A DNA stretch of 64,000 bases, taken from a virus. The stretch is from IMG/VR virus record IMGVR_UViG_3300043418_000114, positions 248,001 to 312,000 of that record. One strand, given 5' to 3'. The notes below the pieces were generated by a model. It was not told the origin of the DNA. It made no database searches and saw nothing but the letters and a program-made list of their open reading frames with translations. Made by a program: the position numbers and the translations under genes. Below, one piece after another: positions 53,295 to 63,334 of this stretch; positions within the stretch are counted from its first letter, which is position 1; every line of letters begins with the position of its first letter.

Positions 53295-56159
53295 ATGTCA
53301 AAAGTAGATGATATTACCTCTGCGGCCAATGGCCTGAATGATATTTTAGGCACATTCGCCATCGATCAAAAAGCATTGCAAGACGATACGATTGCATTAA
53401 TGGCAGAGGATCCATGCTCACAGGGCGCAAGCGATAAACTCAAAGCCATTGTAGATAGAGCCGCCGAACTAAACGCACAGAAAACAGGATACGCCCAGTT
53501 ATTAGACACGTTGCAGTCTCAGTATGATAATCTTGGCATATTTGACTTTGGTGATAAGGCTGCCGCAAAGGCTGCCATTGATGCGACAAAGGCCGCATAT
53601 CTTAATATCAATACAATAGCTAAAGACTTTACAGGCCCAACTAAACGTGCTGATTTAACAGCGGCAATTGCCGCATGTCCAGTTGATGCAACTGCAGGTG
53701 AACAGGCGACTAGTCCAGCTAGCACTAATGCCGACCCTGCAACTGCAACAACAGATGCTAATGGTGCACCATCATCACAGGGTGAAAATCAATCAACTGA
53801 TGATAATCCAGATCCTACACAAAAAAGTCCACCATCTACCTCTACAACAACACCTGTACAGGAAGTCGTCGTTACTGCTAATAGACCAAAGAAACAAAAG
53901 CCTGGCATCAGAACGAAAAACCCACTAAGCAACTTCTCCAGTTACACGTATCAAATAACACTATACATGATTACCCCTGATGCATATCAGGCATTCGTGT
54001 TGTCCGATCGAACTAAAATCAATGCTATCAATAATACAACTAGCGCAGATGCGGCCAAAGCGGTCGGCGGTAACGGCGCGTATATTGTTGCACAATCGGG
54101 TGGCATAAACAACTCAACTTCTAAACGTCTTCCAAATTCGCCGTTTGATTACTACATCGACGATTTGAAGATGAACACTATGATCTCCAGTAGAGATACC
54201 AAGACTGAAACTAACACGACTGAATTTTCATTCAACGTGTATGAGCCTTATGGTTTCTCCTTTATTTCTGAATTGAAACGTGCAAGAGCCGCATTGACAT
54301 CATCATCAAATAAGTCAGCACAATTTAAAGACAATGAAGATCCTATGAAACAATTCTTTGTATTAGGAATTAAATTCAGAGGTTACGATAAAGATGGCAA
54401 AGTACTATCTGGCAACGAACACTTTGCTAGTGATACTGCAAATCCAGTTGGCAATAGTGATGGCGTATTCGAACGATTCTTTGACATTGCAATCAAGACG
54501 TTCAAGTTTAAGCTAGATGGCAAAACCACAGTCTATAACATCACTGCGGCATCATTGCCAATCATTGAAGCGGCAAGTTTAAAGCGTGGTACACTTGATA
54601 AAGATACTACCGTTACTGCAGGAACAGTGGGTGACGCAATCGACGATTTGATTTCTAAATTGAACAACATTGAAAAGCAAATGTTGAACAAAGAAAAACC
54701 AGACATTGAGAAAGCAAACACGTATGCAGTGAAGTTTCTTCCAGGTGCTGAGATTCTACAAAATGCAAAGTTAGCCACCAAGAACAACTTAGATAAGTCC
54801 AGATGGGCAGGTAATCCTATTAAAGATACCAAAGATGTTAATGCTAAACTCGAAGTATCAAGTACACCTAACAACACAGAAGTTACGGTGAAGATGGTCC
54901 AAGGTACTCCTATATTGCAACTGATTAGTGATTTGGTCAAGAATAGTAGTTATTTGGCAGATGCCATGATAGTGTTAAATGAAGCAAACTCACAGGGCAA
55001 TCAAGACATACAGAATAGTAAAAATCCAAAAACATTGCGTTGGTTCAATATATCACCAAACGTAGTTTGTACTGGATGGGACAAGAAACGTAACGACTAT
55101 GTATATGACATTACGTATGTGATTCAAACATACGAAACGCCTGCGGCAATCGCATTGTTAGCTGGCAAAGTAACACCATACTACGGACCACATAAACGTT
55201 ACGACTATCTCTACACAGGTCAAAACTCGGAAGTCATATCATATGAACAGCAAATGAATAATACATTCTTTGTTAACATGTATGAGAACCCAGATGATCC
55301 AGGTGCTAGTAAAGGACCTCCTGGCATATCAAAAGCTACTGGTAAACCATCAAACGTTTCTAACCAAAACAACGCTGACACTGGCCCACAATCGTTCGGT
55401 CCGTATCTAACTAGCTTGTTTGATCTTAGCGCATATGCAACTGCGAAGATGACGATTATGGGTGATCCAGATTACCTAATGCAAACCACATCAAGTGGAA
55501 CACAGCTAAGTGATGTGTATAACCAATTCTATGGTGTCGATGGCTTTACCATTAATCCAAACGGCGGACAAGTATTCGTCGAGGTTGATTTCAAAGAAGC
55601 AAAAGACTACAACAACGAAACAGGGTATTTAAAAATTAACGACAGTATTTTATTCTGGAATTATCCAAAAGAAGCACAGGTACAAGGAGTTAGTTATCAA
55701 CTACGTCAAGTAACAAGTGTGTTCAGTAAAGGTAAGTTTACACAGTCATTGGACATGTTTATGAATACGTTTGATGATTATCCAACATCAGATACAACAG
55801 ACGCAGGTAGAGAAAATCAATCTGACGCAGAAACAGCACGATTAGCTAGACAAAGTGCCGCATCAGGTCCTACTGGTCAGACCGCAAGCAATCCATCTGG
55901 TTCAACAACTGAACAAACTGCCGCAACATCAGACGCCGCAGGCTCATTGACGCCATCAACTGCGCCTGCCAATAACACACTGACTAGTCCAACGGGCGGA
56001 GTATCAGATCAACCTCCAACAGCGGCATCAATCATTGCTAATTCTCCAATTATTCAAGCATCTAACTCTGTACCTGTAATTAAAACAGTGCAAGATGATG
56101 ATAGTACTAGTGGAAATACTCCTACAATTGCATCCGATCAGGGAGGCAGAGAAAGTTAA
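53295..56159 (+). CDS. Large baseplate hub protein (gp27-like position)
   Basis: A 954-aa protein. Residues 1-130 are helical, 135-205 a Thr/Pro/Asn-rich linker, and 210-800 a set of beta-rich segments (YQITLYMITPDAYQAFVLSD; ETNTTEFSFNVYEPYGFSF; KTFKFKLDGKTTVYNITAAS; VTVKMVQGTPILQLISDLV) reminiscent of hub proteins that hold the spike. The C-terminal 150 residues are disordered (Thr/Ala/Pro). It lies between gp53 and the gp5-like spike. No peptidase or lysozyme motif is seen. Equivalence to T4 gp27 is by position and general composition. Confidence 0.65.
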   Translation: MSKVDDITSAANGLNDILGTFAIDQKALQDDTIALMAEDPCSQGASDKLKAIVDRAAELNAQKTGYAQLLDTLQSQYDNLGIFDFGDKAAAKAAIDATKAAYLNINTIAKDFTGPTKRADLTAAIAACPVDATAGEQATSPASTNADPATATTDANGAPSSQGENQSTDDNPDPTQKSPPSTSTTTPVQEVVVTANRPKKQKPGIRTKNPLSNFSSYTYQITLYMITPDAYQAFVLSDRTKINAINNTTSADAAKAVGGNGAYIVAQSGGINNSTSKRLPNSPFDYYIDDLKMNTMISSRDTKTETNTTEFSFNVYEPYGFSFISELKRARAALTSSSNKSAQFKDNEDPMKQFFVLGIKFRGYDKDGKVLSGNEHFASDTANPVGNSDGVFERFFDIAIKTFKFKLDGKTTVYNITAASLPIIEAASLKRGTLDKDTTVTAGTVGDAIDDLISKLNNIEKQMLNKEKPDIEKANTYAVKFLPGAEILQNAKLATKNNLDKSRWAGNPIKDTKDVNAKLEVSSTPNNTEVTVKMVQGTPILQLISDLVKNSSYLADAMIVLNEANSQGNQDIQNSKNPKTLRWFNISPNVVCTGWDKKRNDYVYDITYVIQTYETPAAIALLAGKVTPYYGPHKRYDYLYTGQNSEVISYEQQMNNTFFVNMYENPDDPGASKGPPGISKATGKPSNVSNQNNADTGPQSFGPYLTSLFDLSAYATAKMTIMGDPDYLMQTTSSGTQLSDVYNQFYGVDGFTINPNGGQVFVEVDFKEAKDYNNETGYLKINDSILFWNYPKEAQVQGVSYQLRQVTSVFSKGKFTQSLDMFMNTFDDYPTSDTTDAGRENQSDAETARLARQSAASGPTGQTASNPSGSTTEQTAATSDAAGSLTPSTAPANNTLTSPTGGVSDQPPTAASIIANSPIIQASNSVPVIKTVQDDDSTSGNTPTIASDQGGRES

Positions 56160-56161
56160 TC

Positions 56162-59100
56162 ATGGCAGATAATTTATTTAAAACAAGAGGTCAAGTTAAG
56201 TCAGCTAGTTCAGAAGCTGGTAGTGGCGTCACTAGATCATTGCCAGTTTATGGCATCGTAAAAAACAACATCGATGCAACTAGAACAGGCCAGCTACAAG
56301 TCTACATTGAAAACTTTGGATCAAGTAATCCAGACGATAGCAATTCATGGATACCAGTATCATACATGATGCCGTTTTATGGCGTGACTGCACCAACTGC
56401 ACCAAATACTGGCTACGGTGACTATGTTGGTAACCCAACAAGCTACGGCATGTGGTACAGTCCACCAGACATTGGCAGTAAAGTAATTTGTATTTTCATC
56501 AACGGTGACCCAGGTAGTGGTTTCTGGATTGGCTGTGTACCTCAGGCAGAAGCATTAACAATGGTACCTGCAATTGGTTCAAGTGATAATGTCACCATGA
56601 ACAAAGGCGAAGCAGATAGCTACGGCGGAGCAACACGCTTGCCAGTAACTAACATGAACACCAATGATACTAACAAAGCAGACAGTGCTAATTTCTTAAA
56701 CACTGCGAAGCCTGTTCACAGTTATGCCGCTAGTATTCTAGCACAGCAAGGTTTAATTCGTGATACAGTTAGAGGCACGATTGGCACTAGCGCACAGCGT
56801 GAAAGTCCTAGTAGAGTTGGATGGGGCGTCAATACACCAGGTCGACCAATTTATCAAGGTGGATTCAATGATGATAACTTGCTTGATAATATAAAGTCAA
56901 ACAAAGAAAAACTACAACTAATCAATCGTCGTGCTGGTCATTCTATCGTAATGGACGATGGTGATATCACTGGTAAAGATCAGTTGATTCGTTTGCGTAC
57001 TGCATTAGGTCATCAGATTTTAATGAGTGACGATGGACAAACTTTGTTCATTATACATAGTAACGGTCAAAGCTACATTGAGTTGGGCAAAGAGGGTACA
57101 ATTGACATGTATTCTACAAACTCAGTGAACGTTAGAACACAGGGCGATTTAAATCTACATGCAGACAACAACATTAACATTAATGCCGCAAAAGATTTAA
57201 ACATTTCTGCAAAGAATATGAATGTGAATACCGAAACTGATACTAACTTCCGTGTCGGTGGAAATTATAGCAACTACATTCAAGGCAATTACACTGTAAA
57301 AGTTGATAGCAGTTTAAGTTTATATGCAAGTGGCGAATCAAGTATTGCTAGCGCAGGCACAACTTACGTAACCGGTCCGTCCGCTGTTAACTTGAACACA
57401 GGTTCAGCATCGTTGGTTCCAGCAACAGTCTCTCCTATTCCAATTATTGCACAAACAGATACCTTATTTGATAAAGTCAAGGGATGGGCAGCCGCACCTG
57501 GAAAGTTGTTAACTATTGTAAGTCGTGCACCTGCACACGCTCCATGGGCTAGTGCAAATCAAGGTGTAGATGTTAAGGTTGATAATGATGCCGATGCATC
57601 ATTACCATCAGTACCATCTAGTTCAGTTGCCGCTGTGAACAATGCAACTGCCGGTGTGCCAGAAGTACCAACCGCTCCAGCATTGATTGCCACGGTTCCA
57701 GGTGCAAGTGCGGCCAGTTCTGCACTAGATGCTAGCACAACCGCATCATTAGTTGGTGCCGCGGCATCAACCGCATCAGCAACTGCCGCATCAGTGGTAA
57801 AGGCAGGAACAGGTACGATAACAGATGCCACTGGCAAACTAACCGCCGCGGTTGGATCATTGGCACAAACACCACAGCAACTAGAAACTGCCGGCATATT
57901 GAAGCCTGGCGCGGCATCAGTCGTGAATGGATTAGTTCAAGCTGGTAAATCAGTTACTGACGCCATGACTTCTAATCTATTCACTGGTAAGCCAGGCGCA
58001 CAATCATTAACTGCATTGGTAAACAACACCAAGGCACAAGTTGGTTCAGTAATTTCCAACATACAGTCTGCTCAAGCTGGATTGACACAAACCGGCGTGA
58101 TTACCGGCAAAGAATCGCCTACTCAGATTGCTGGTCTAGTGAGCGCGGCCGCGAGTAGCGGTGTGAAAGCAGTCACTGACTTTGTTAACAATGCATCAGG
58201 AAGTATCGGATCAGCAATCAGTGGAATTGGAAATAAGCTAACCGCCGGCCCAAGTTCAATCGCAGGTCAGATTAGTGCAGGCAACTTTGCCGCAGGACTT
58301 TCTAGCACAGTGACAGGTGGATTAAGTTCCATCGCCACCTCATTGAGTGGTATGGGAGCTAGTGCGATCAAGGGCGTTTCAGGCTTGTTAGATAGTGCTA
58401 AGGGTGTTGCTGGTTCAGCATTCGCCGCAATTACCAAATCGTTCAAGTCGTTTACACCAGGTGTGCCACAGAACCTAACAGAAATTGCCAAGAAGAATGC
58501 CGCAGAAGCATCTACAGCAGACGCCACAAGTGCCGGTTCAGGCGGACTATTTGATTCGATCAAGGGTGCCGCTAGCGGTGCACTATCATCTGCGAAGAAT
58601 GCATTGGCTAGCTTAACATCAGGTGCAGGATCAGGTGTAGGTAACTTACCAGGTGGCCTCGGTGCAATCACCTCCAATTTGAACAAGGCAGCCGATATTA
58701 CTGCAAAGGTTCCAGGTTTAGCTGGAGTTTCTGCACTAGCTAAATCAGCATCATCGGCAGTAAACAATGGAATTTCATTGGCAAAGAGTGCATCTAGTGC
58801 AGTTGCCAGCCTAACAAACACCGCGAATAGTATATCTGGTGGCATTGATAAGTTAACTAGCAGTGTTTCAGGCAGTGGTATACCTGGCGCAGGAGGTCTA
58901 GGAGGACTTGCGGCCAGCGCACAGGGCGCATTATCCAAGCTAGGTAGTACTAGCCTGTCATCCTTGGTGTCTGCTGGTCTTCCAGCAAGCGTAGGAGCCC
59001 AGTTGAATTCAGCTATCAGTTCGTTAAGTGCAGGCGGTCCGTTCCCGATCAAACTTCCAACGGTCGCATCGGACACAAGTAATCGTGCTAGCTTAGGTAC

Positions 59101-59410
59101 ACAGATCACTTCTGTTCTTGGAAACGCTAAGATTCCTGCTCCTAATTTCAATAAGAATGTGGACGCACAAAAAGCAGAAGCAGACCGTCTATCTGCGTTG
59201 GTAGAACAACAGCAGGCATTATTGAAGCAACTAGAAGAACAAAGCACCGTGGTTGACAAAGCACAGGATGCATTTGCTACCGCTAGAGATAGCTTACCGG
59301 CTGGCGACCCAGGAATCACTGCCGCGTTGGACGCATACAAAGCAGAAATGACTAAGCACAGTGAAATTGCAACAAAAATCAGAGCTATAGCAGATTCTGC
59401 GCTGGGATAA
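56162..59410 (+). CDS. 5: Central spike protein (gp5-like) without lysozyme domain
   Basis: A 1082-aa protein. Residues about 22-140 form the OB-fold of gp5/VgrG (RTGQLQVYIENFGSSNPDDS, PPDIGSKVICIFINGDPGSG). About 265-405 form a beta-helix spike (GHSIVMDDGDITGKDQLIRL; repeated NxNxNAAKDLNI units). From 410 to 1000 it is Ala/Gly/Ser-rich low-complexity sequence, probably long helices, followed by coiled coil (ADRLSALVEQQQALLKQLEE) to the end. The catalytic lysozyme segment between OB-fold and beta-helix of T4 gp5 is missing, so wall cutting must be done elsewhere, perhaps by the M15 domain of the tape-measure-like protein. Confidence 0.85.
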   Translation: MADNLFKTRGQVKSASSEAGSGVTRSLPVYGIVKNNIDATRTGQLQVYIENFGSSNPDDSNSWIPVSYMMPFYGVTAPTAPNTGYGDYVGNPTSYGMWYSPPDIGSKVICIFINGDPGSGFWIGCVPQAEALTMVPAIGSSDNVTMNKGEADSYGGATRLPVTNMNTNDTNKADSANFLNTAKPVHSYAASILAQQGLIRDTVRGTIGTSAQRESPSRVGWGVNTPGRPIYQGGFNDDNLLDNIKSNKEKLQLINRRAGHSIVMDDGDITGKDQLIRLRTALGHQILMSDDGQTLFIIHSNGQSYIELGKEGTIDMYSTNSVNVRTQGDLNLHADNNININAAKDLNISAKNMNVNTETDTNFRVGGNYSNYIQGNYTVKVDSSLSLYASGESSIASAGTTYVTGPSAVNLNTGSASLVPATVSPIPIIAQTDTLFDKVKGWAAAPGKLLTIVSRAPAHAPWASANQGVDVKVDNDADASLPSVPSSSVAAVNNATAGVPEVPTAPALIATVPGASAASSALDASTTASLVGAAASTASATAASVVKAGTGTITDATGKLTAAVGSLAQTPQQLETAGILKPGAASVVNGLVQAGKSVTDAMTSNLFTGKPGAQSLTALVNNTKAQVGSVISNIQSAQAGLTQTGVITGKESPTQIAGLVSAAASSGVKAVTDFVNNASGSIGSAISGIGNKLTAGPSSIAGQISAGNFAAGLSSTVTGGLSSIATSLSGMGASAIKGVSGLLDSAKGVAGSAFAAITKSFKSFTPGVPQNLTEIAKKNAAEASTADATSAGSGGLFDSIKGAASGALSSAKNALASLTSGAGSGVGNLPGGLGAITSNLNKAADITAKVPGLAGVSALAKSASSAVNNGISLAKSASSAVASLTNTANSISGGIDKLTSSVSGSGIPGAGGLGGLAASAQGALSKLGSTSLSSLVSAGLPASVGAQLNSAISSLSAGGPFPIKLPTVASDTSNRASLGTQITSVLGNAKIPAPNFNKNVDAQKAEADRLSALVEQQQALLKQLEEQSTVVDKAQDAFATARDSLPAGDPGITAALDAYKAEMTKHSEIATKIRAIADSALG

Positions 59411-59414
59411 ATAT
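59406..59414 (+). promoter_or_regulatory. Late-type box GATAAATAT before gp25
   Basis: The box overlaps the end of the spike gene and lies 14 nt before the gp25 ATG, with AGGGAA in between. Confidence 0.55.
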
Positions 59415-59428
59415 CATAGGGAATAATC

Positions 59429-59878
59429 ATGCCATCATATTACGGATTTAGCACAATAAACGCAAACAAACCACAGTCTACTAACTTAAACGCAGGGGTA
59501 GACGGTGGATATGGTGGCACAGTCAGACCTGTCGTGTTTGGTAAGAAGTATGTATTGGTTGACGAACAATTGATTATCCAAGACTTTATCAATGCATTGA
59601 ATATCCAACAGGGTCAGAAAGTGGGTCAACCTCAATATGGTACTACTATCTGGTCATTCATTTTTGAGCCAAACACACTGGACACTCAGACTAAACTACA
59701 AAACGAAATCCTTCGAGTGGCTAGCCAGGACCCACGAATGATCATTAATACGATCAATGTATATCCACAAGACAATGGCATCTTAATCGAAATCGAGATG
59801 GCTATTACGCCAATGAACAACGCATTTCAGTTGTCAGTATTTTTTGATAACCTAACAAATCGAGCGGTAGCACAGTAA
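59429..59878 (+). CDS. 25: Baseplate wedge protein gp25
   Basis: A 149-aa protein of the gp25/TssE family, which nucleates sheath attachment to the baseplate. It has GKKYVLVDEQLIIQDFINAL, GTTIWSFIFEPNTLDTQT and ILRVASQDPRMIINTINVY. The family's conserved E-P-R core motif appears as Q-D-P-R-M. Length is normal (T4 132 aa). It is transcribed with the spike and gp6 genes and has its own late-type box. Confidence 0.94.
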   Translation: MPSYYGFSTINANKPQSTNLNAGVDGGYGGTVRPVVFGKKYVLVDEQLIIQDFINALNIQQGQKVGQPQYGTTIWSFIFEPNTLDTQTKLQNEILRVASQDPRMIINTINVYPQDNGILIEIEMAITPMNNAFQLSVFFDNLTNRAVAQ

Positions 59879-59905
59879 TCCTTAAAAACCAGTGTTTTCA
59901 GGTAT

Positions 59906-59914
59906 GATAAATAC
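59906..59914 (+). promoter_or_regulatory. Late-type box GATAAATAC before gp6
   Basis: Lies 19 nt upstream of the gp6 ATG, in the short gap after gp25; AAAAGAGA follows. Confidence 0.6.
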
Positions 59915-59933
59915 TTAAAAGAGAACACTATCC

Positions 59934-62900
59934 ATGGCTACAAGTTCAAGACAATCCGCACTATTTGGCGTTAATGACTGGCAGGCATTATATCAAACCT
60001 TCCGCCAGGCAGACTTTAGAAGTTATGACTATGAAACCATTCGCAAGAGTTTCATTGATTACTTACGTACCTATTATCCAGAGACATTCAATGACTACAT
60101 TGAATCGTCAGAATTTATTGCCTTACTTGACGTTATGGCGTTTATGGGTCAAGGTCTTGCTTTCCGCAACGACTTGAACACCCGTGAAAACTTCATTGAC
60201 ACCGCAGAGCGTAGAGATTCTGTAGTTAAGTTGGCCAACTTAGTTAGCTATAATCCAAAGCGCAACTTGTCTGGTCAAGGATATATCAAAGTCACCAGCA
60301 TTCAGACTACCCAAAATATCTCAGACTTGAATGGCTTTAATCTTTCTAATGTTCCTATCCTATGGAACGACCCTGCTAACCCAAACTGGCAAGAACAGTT
60401 CAACACTATCGTTAACGCCACACTAATCGATACTCAACGTGTTGGTCGACCTGGCAATAGTGCTACGATTCTAGGCGTAAAAACCGACGAATACGCAATG
60501 AATATTCCTGTTTCTAGTTTGCCGATTGTGCCATTTACCACATCAGTTAATGGTCAAGACATGAACTTTGAATTGGTATCAGTAACAAGTGTTGGTGAAG
60601 ACTATGTATATGAGTTGCCACCAGCACCAAGTCAAAAATTTAACATGTTGTATCGTAACGACAAGTTAGGTTATGGCAGTCCTAACACAGGATTCTTCTT
60701 CTATTTCAAACAAGGTTCCTTGTTGAATTATGATTTCATCCTTCAACAACAAATTAGTAACCAAGTAGTTGACATTGATATCCAAGGTATCAATAACACA
60801 GATACATGGTTATATCAGTTGAATGCAAACAATTCTCCTACTGGTCTTTGGAAACAAGTCGAAGATGTATATGCTGACGCTTATCTACAAACTGAATCTA
60901 GTATCAAGAATATCTTCTCAGTTACTTCACGTTTCAACGATCAAGTAACTTATGTGTTCGGTGATGGTGTTTTCAGTCAGATTCCAGTTGGTTCTTTCCG
61001 TGCATATGTTCGTTCAAGTAACGGATTGACATACACAATTGATCCTACTGAAATGCAGGGCGTGTTTGTCACATTCAACTATGTAAGTCGTTATGGTCGT
61101 ACTGAAACATTGACAATTGGTTTAGAACTAGCTACACCTGTTTCTAACGCACAGTCACGTGAAAGCATTGCTAACATTAAGCAAAATGCGCCAGCCCGTT
61201 ACTACACACAGAACCGTATGGTCAACGGTGAAGACTATAACAACTTCCCATACACTCTATACAGTTCAATCATCAAGTCAAAAGCTATCAATCGTAGCTC
61301 AGTTGGTGTATCTAAGAATCTAGACTTACTTGATCCAACTGGCAAGTATTCTAGTACCAATAGTTTCGCCAGTGACGGCGCAATGTATCTGAATGATGAT
61401 GACGGTGTGTTGGCATTTACTATCACGAATGCTGGCGATATCATTACATTCTTGACTGATTCATTGGCGGCTGTGTTGGCAGACAACAGAGCAATGCAAT
61501 ATTATATTCAGAACTATCCTCGTTACTCGATTAATTCTGCTAGTGGCGACGGAACAGTTTATTGGAATACAAGTACAGTTGACGCAAACAGCAACTCTGG
61601 ATATTTCTACAACACAATTAACAATGATAATACTCCTATTCCAGTAGGAACGTATTCTACTCACAATGTGAAGTACATCACCAAAGGTGCTATGTTGAAC
61701 TTTACAGCACCTCCTGGATATTACTTTGATAGTAACAACCGCTTGGTGCCTGGTATTGCAGGTCCTAGTTCTCTAACATCTATTTGGACAACTGCATTGA
61801 ATGTAATCGGCGACGGTTATAACAATGGCGTAGGACAGTTCAGCAACGGTAAAGGCCCAATCACACTTAACGGATATATTCCAAACGGCGCAATCTTAAA
61901 CACAGTTATTCCTGCGTTCAGCAGTTCATTGCCAAACTCCGTTGTTCAAGAGTGTATCACTAAACTTGAATTGAATCAAAGTTTCAGCTTGGTGTTTGAC
62001 AATAGCTTAACTATCGCTCAAGATCGTTGGAGCATTGGAACATACAATCAAAGCAATTACTTTGTAAACTTTTCCAGCAAGCCTGGAACAAACATGTACA
62101 CTGTAACATATCGCTCATTGGCATACTACTTCGGTAGTGTTAAGGACACTCGATTCACCTTTGAATTGGGTAAACTAGTTTACGATCCATTTAGCGGTAA
62201 GATTCTACAAGACTTCGTGAATGTGTTACAGACTAACACACAGCCAACCAGCAACTATCCATTGGCAACAAATGTCCAAGCTAGTGTTCTTGGTCAGACA
62301 GTTTTAAGCGATGGCTACATTAACGACTTTGAAGTTGAGATTGCAAGTATAGATGTTAATGATAGAACAGTTATCATGAATCCTGACTTCTTTACTCAAG
62401 TTACTGGCTATGTCAACGGTTCAGCTAACATAGGCATCTACACATTTTTTGAATTGATTCAAGATTCCGTTACGCTTTCAAATTATCAATTACTCGACAG
62501 TACTACTATCAATTATCAATTCAGTAATTCTACACAAATTGAAGTTGTTAAATATGAGTATCCAGTTGGTCAAGTGTTCTATGCATATGCCGAAAACAAA
62601 TTCTATACGACAGTGCAAGATCCAACAGTTCAAACGTTGGACTATTCATTAGTACCTCAGCCACAATATATCATGAAGCCAGGTCGTCAAGGATTGAATT
62701 TCCAATATCGTCACAACAGTAACAATACAACTCGTATTGATCCTGCGACTACAAACATTATCGACATGTACATTGTTACATTGGCATACTACACCGCGTA
62801 TCAGAACTACATTCAAGATACTACCAACACTATTCCTGAGCCTAATAAGCCAACGATCAATGATTTGAATCAGGAATATGGTAAGATTCAAGATTACAAA

Positions 62901-63308
62901 ATGTTGTCAGACAGCGTTGTATTAAACTCTGTTGTCTTTAAGCCATTATTTGGACCTAAGGCCGCACCAGCATTGCGTTCTACTATCAAGGTTATTAAGA
63001 ACCATGCGACAAACGCAAGTGATAGTGAGATTCGTAGTGCTGTGTTAGCAACTATGAACAACTATTTTAGTATCCAGAACTGGAACTTCGGTGATACGTT
63101 CTACTTCTCTGAGTTGAGTGCATACATTCATAATCAGATTGGTGAATTGGTAAGCTCCGTGGTACTAGTACCAAATGATCCTACAATGCACTTCGGTGAC
63201 TTGTATGAAATTAAATGCATGCCGTTTGAAATTTTTGTCAATGCGGCAACAGCGAACGATGTAGTAGTAATTGCAGGTCTTACACCAGCACAATTACAAA
63301 TAGCATAA
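59934..63308 (+). CDS. 6: Baseplate wedge protein gp6
   Basis: A 1124-aa wedge protein, the ring-forming backbone of T4-type baseplates. The N-terminal block is highly characteristic: DWQALYQTFRQADFRSYDYE, then RTYYPETFNDYIESSEFIAL, then ENFIDTAERRDSVVKLANL. The following SYNPKRNLSGQGYIKV and the PGNSATILG-like beta segments also fit. The C-terminal region with LRSTIKVIKNHATNASDSEI resembles J-type baseplate proteins. At nearly twice the length of T4 gp6 (660 aa), it has insertions in the middle. Confidence 0.94.
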   Translation: MATSSRQSALFGVNDWQALYQTFRQADFRSYDYETIRKSFIDYLRTYYPETFNDYIESSEFIALLDVMAFMGQGLAFRNDLNTRENFIDTAERRDSVVKLANLVSYNPKRNLSGQGYIKVTSIQTTQNISDLNGFNLSNVPILWNDPANPNWQEQFNTIVNATLIDTQRVGRPGNSATILGVKTDEYAMNIPVSSLPIVPFTTSVNGQDMNFELVSVTSVGEDYVYELPPAPSQKFNMLYRNDKLGYGSPNTGFFFYFKQGSLLNYDFILQQQISNQVVDIDIQGINNTDTWLYQLNANNSPTGLWKQVEDVYADAYLQTESSIKNIFSVTSRFNDQVTYVFGDGVFSQIPVGSFRAYVRSSNGLTYTIDPTEMQGVFVTFNYVSRYGRTETLTIGLELATPVSNAQSRESIANIKQNAPARYYTQNRMVNGEDYNNFPYTLYSSIIKSKAINRSSVGVSKNLDLLDPTGKYSSTNSFASDGAMYLNDDDGVLAFTITNAGDIITFLTDSLAAVLADNRAMQYYIQNYPRYSINSASGDGTVYWNTSTVDANSNSGYFYNTINNDNTPIPVGTYSTHNVKYITKGAMLNFTAPPGYYFDSNNRLVPGIAGPSSLTSIWTTALNVIGDGYNNGVGQFSNGKGPITLNGYIPNGAILNTVIPAFSSSLPNSVVQECITKLELNQSFSLVFDNSLTIAQDRWSIGTYNQSNYFVNFSSKPGTNMYTVTYRSLAYYFGSVKDTRFTFELGKLVYDPFSGKILQDFVNVLQTNTQPTSNYPLATNVQASVLGQTVLSDGYINDFEVEIASIDVNDRTVIMNPDFFTQVTGYVNGSANIGIYTFFELIQDSVTLSNYQLLDSTTINYQFSNSTQIEVVKYEYPVGQVFYAYAENKFYTTVQDPTVQTLDYSLVPQPQYIMKPGRQGLNFQYRHNSNNTTRIDPATTNIIDMYIVTLAYYTAYQNYIQDTTNTIPEPNKPTINDLNQEYGKIQDYKMLSDSVVLNSVVFKPLFGPKAAPALRSTIKVIKNHATNASDSEIRSAVLATMNNYFSIQNWNFGDTFYFSELSAYIHNQIGELVSSVVLVPNDPTMHFGDLYEIKCMPFEIFVNAATANDVVVIAGLTPAQLQIA

Positions 63309-63334
63309 GTACTATATAACAATAGAGACTTGAA

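Noticed and set aside
58267-59430. A 387-codon frame on the minus strand opposite the spike gene
   Set aside because: It is the complement of an Ala/Gly/Ser-rich region whose codon bias keeps the opposite frame open; the product is low-complexity and no promoter or ribosome-binding site serves it.
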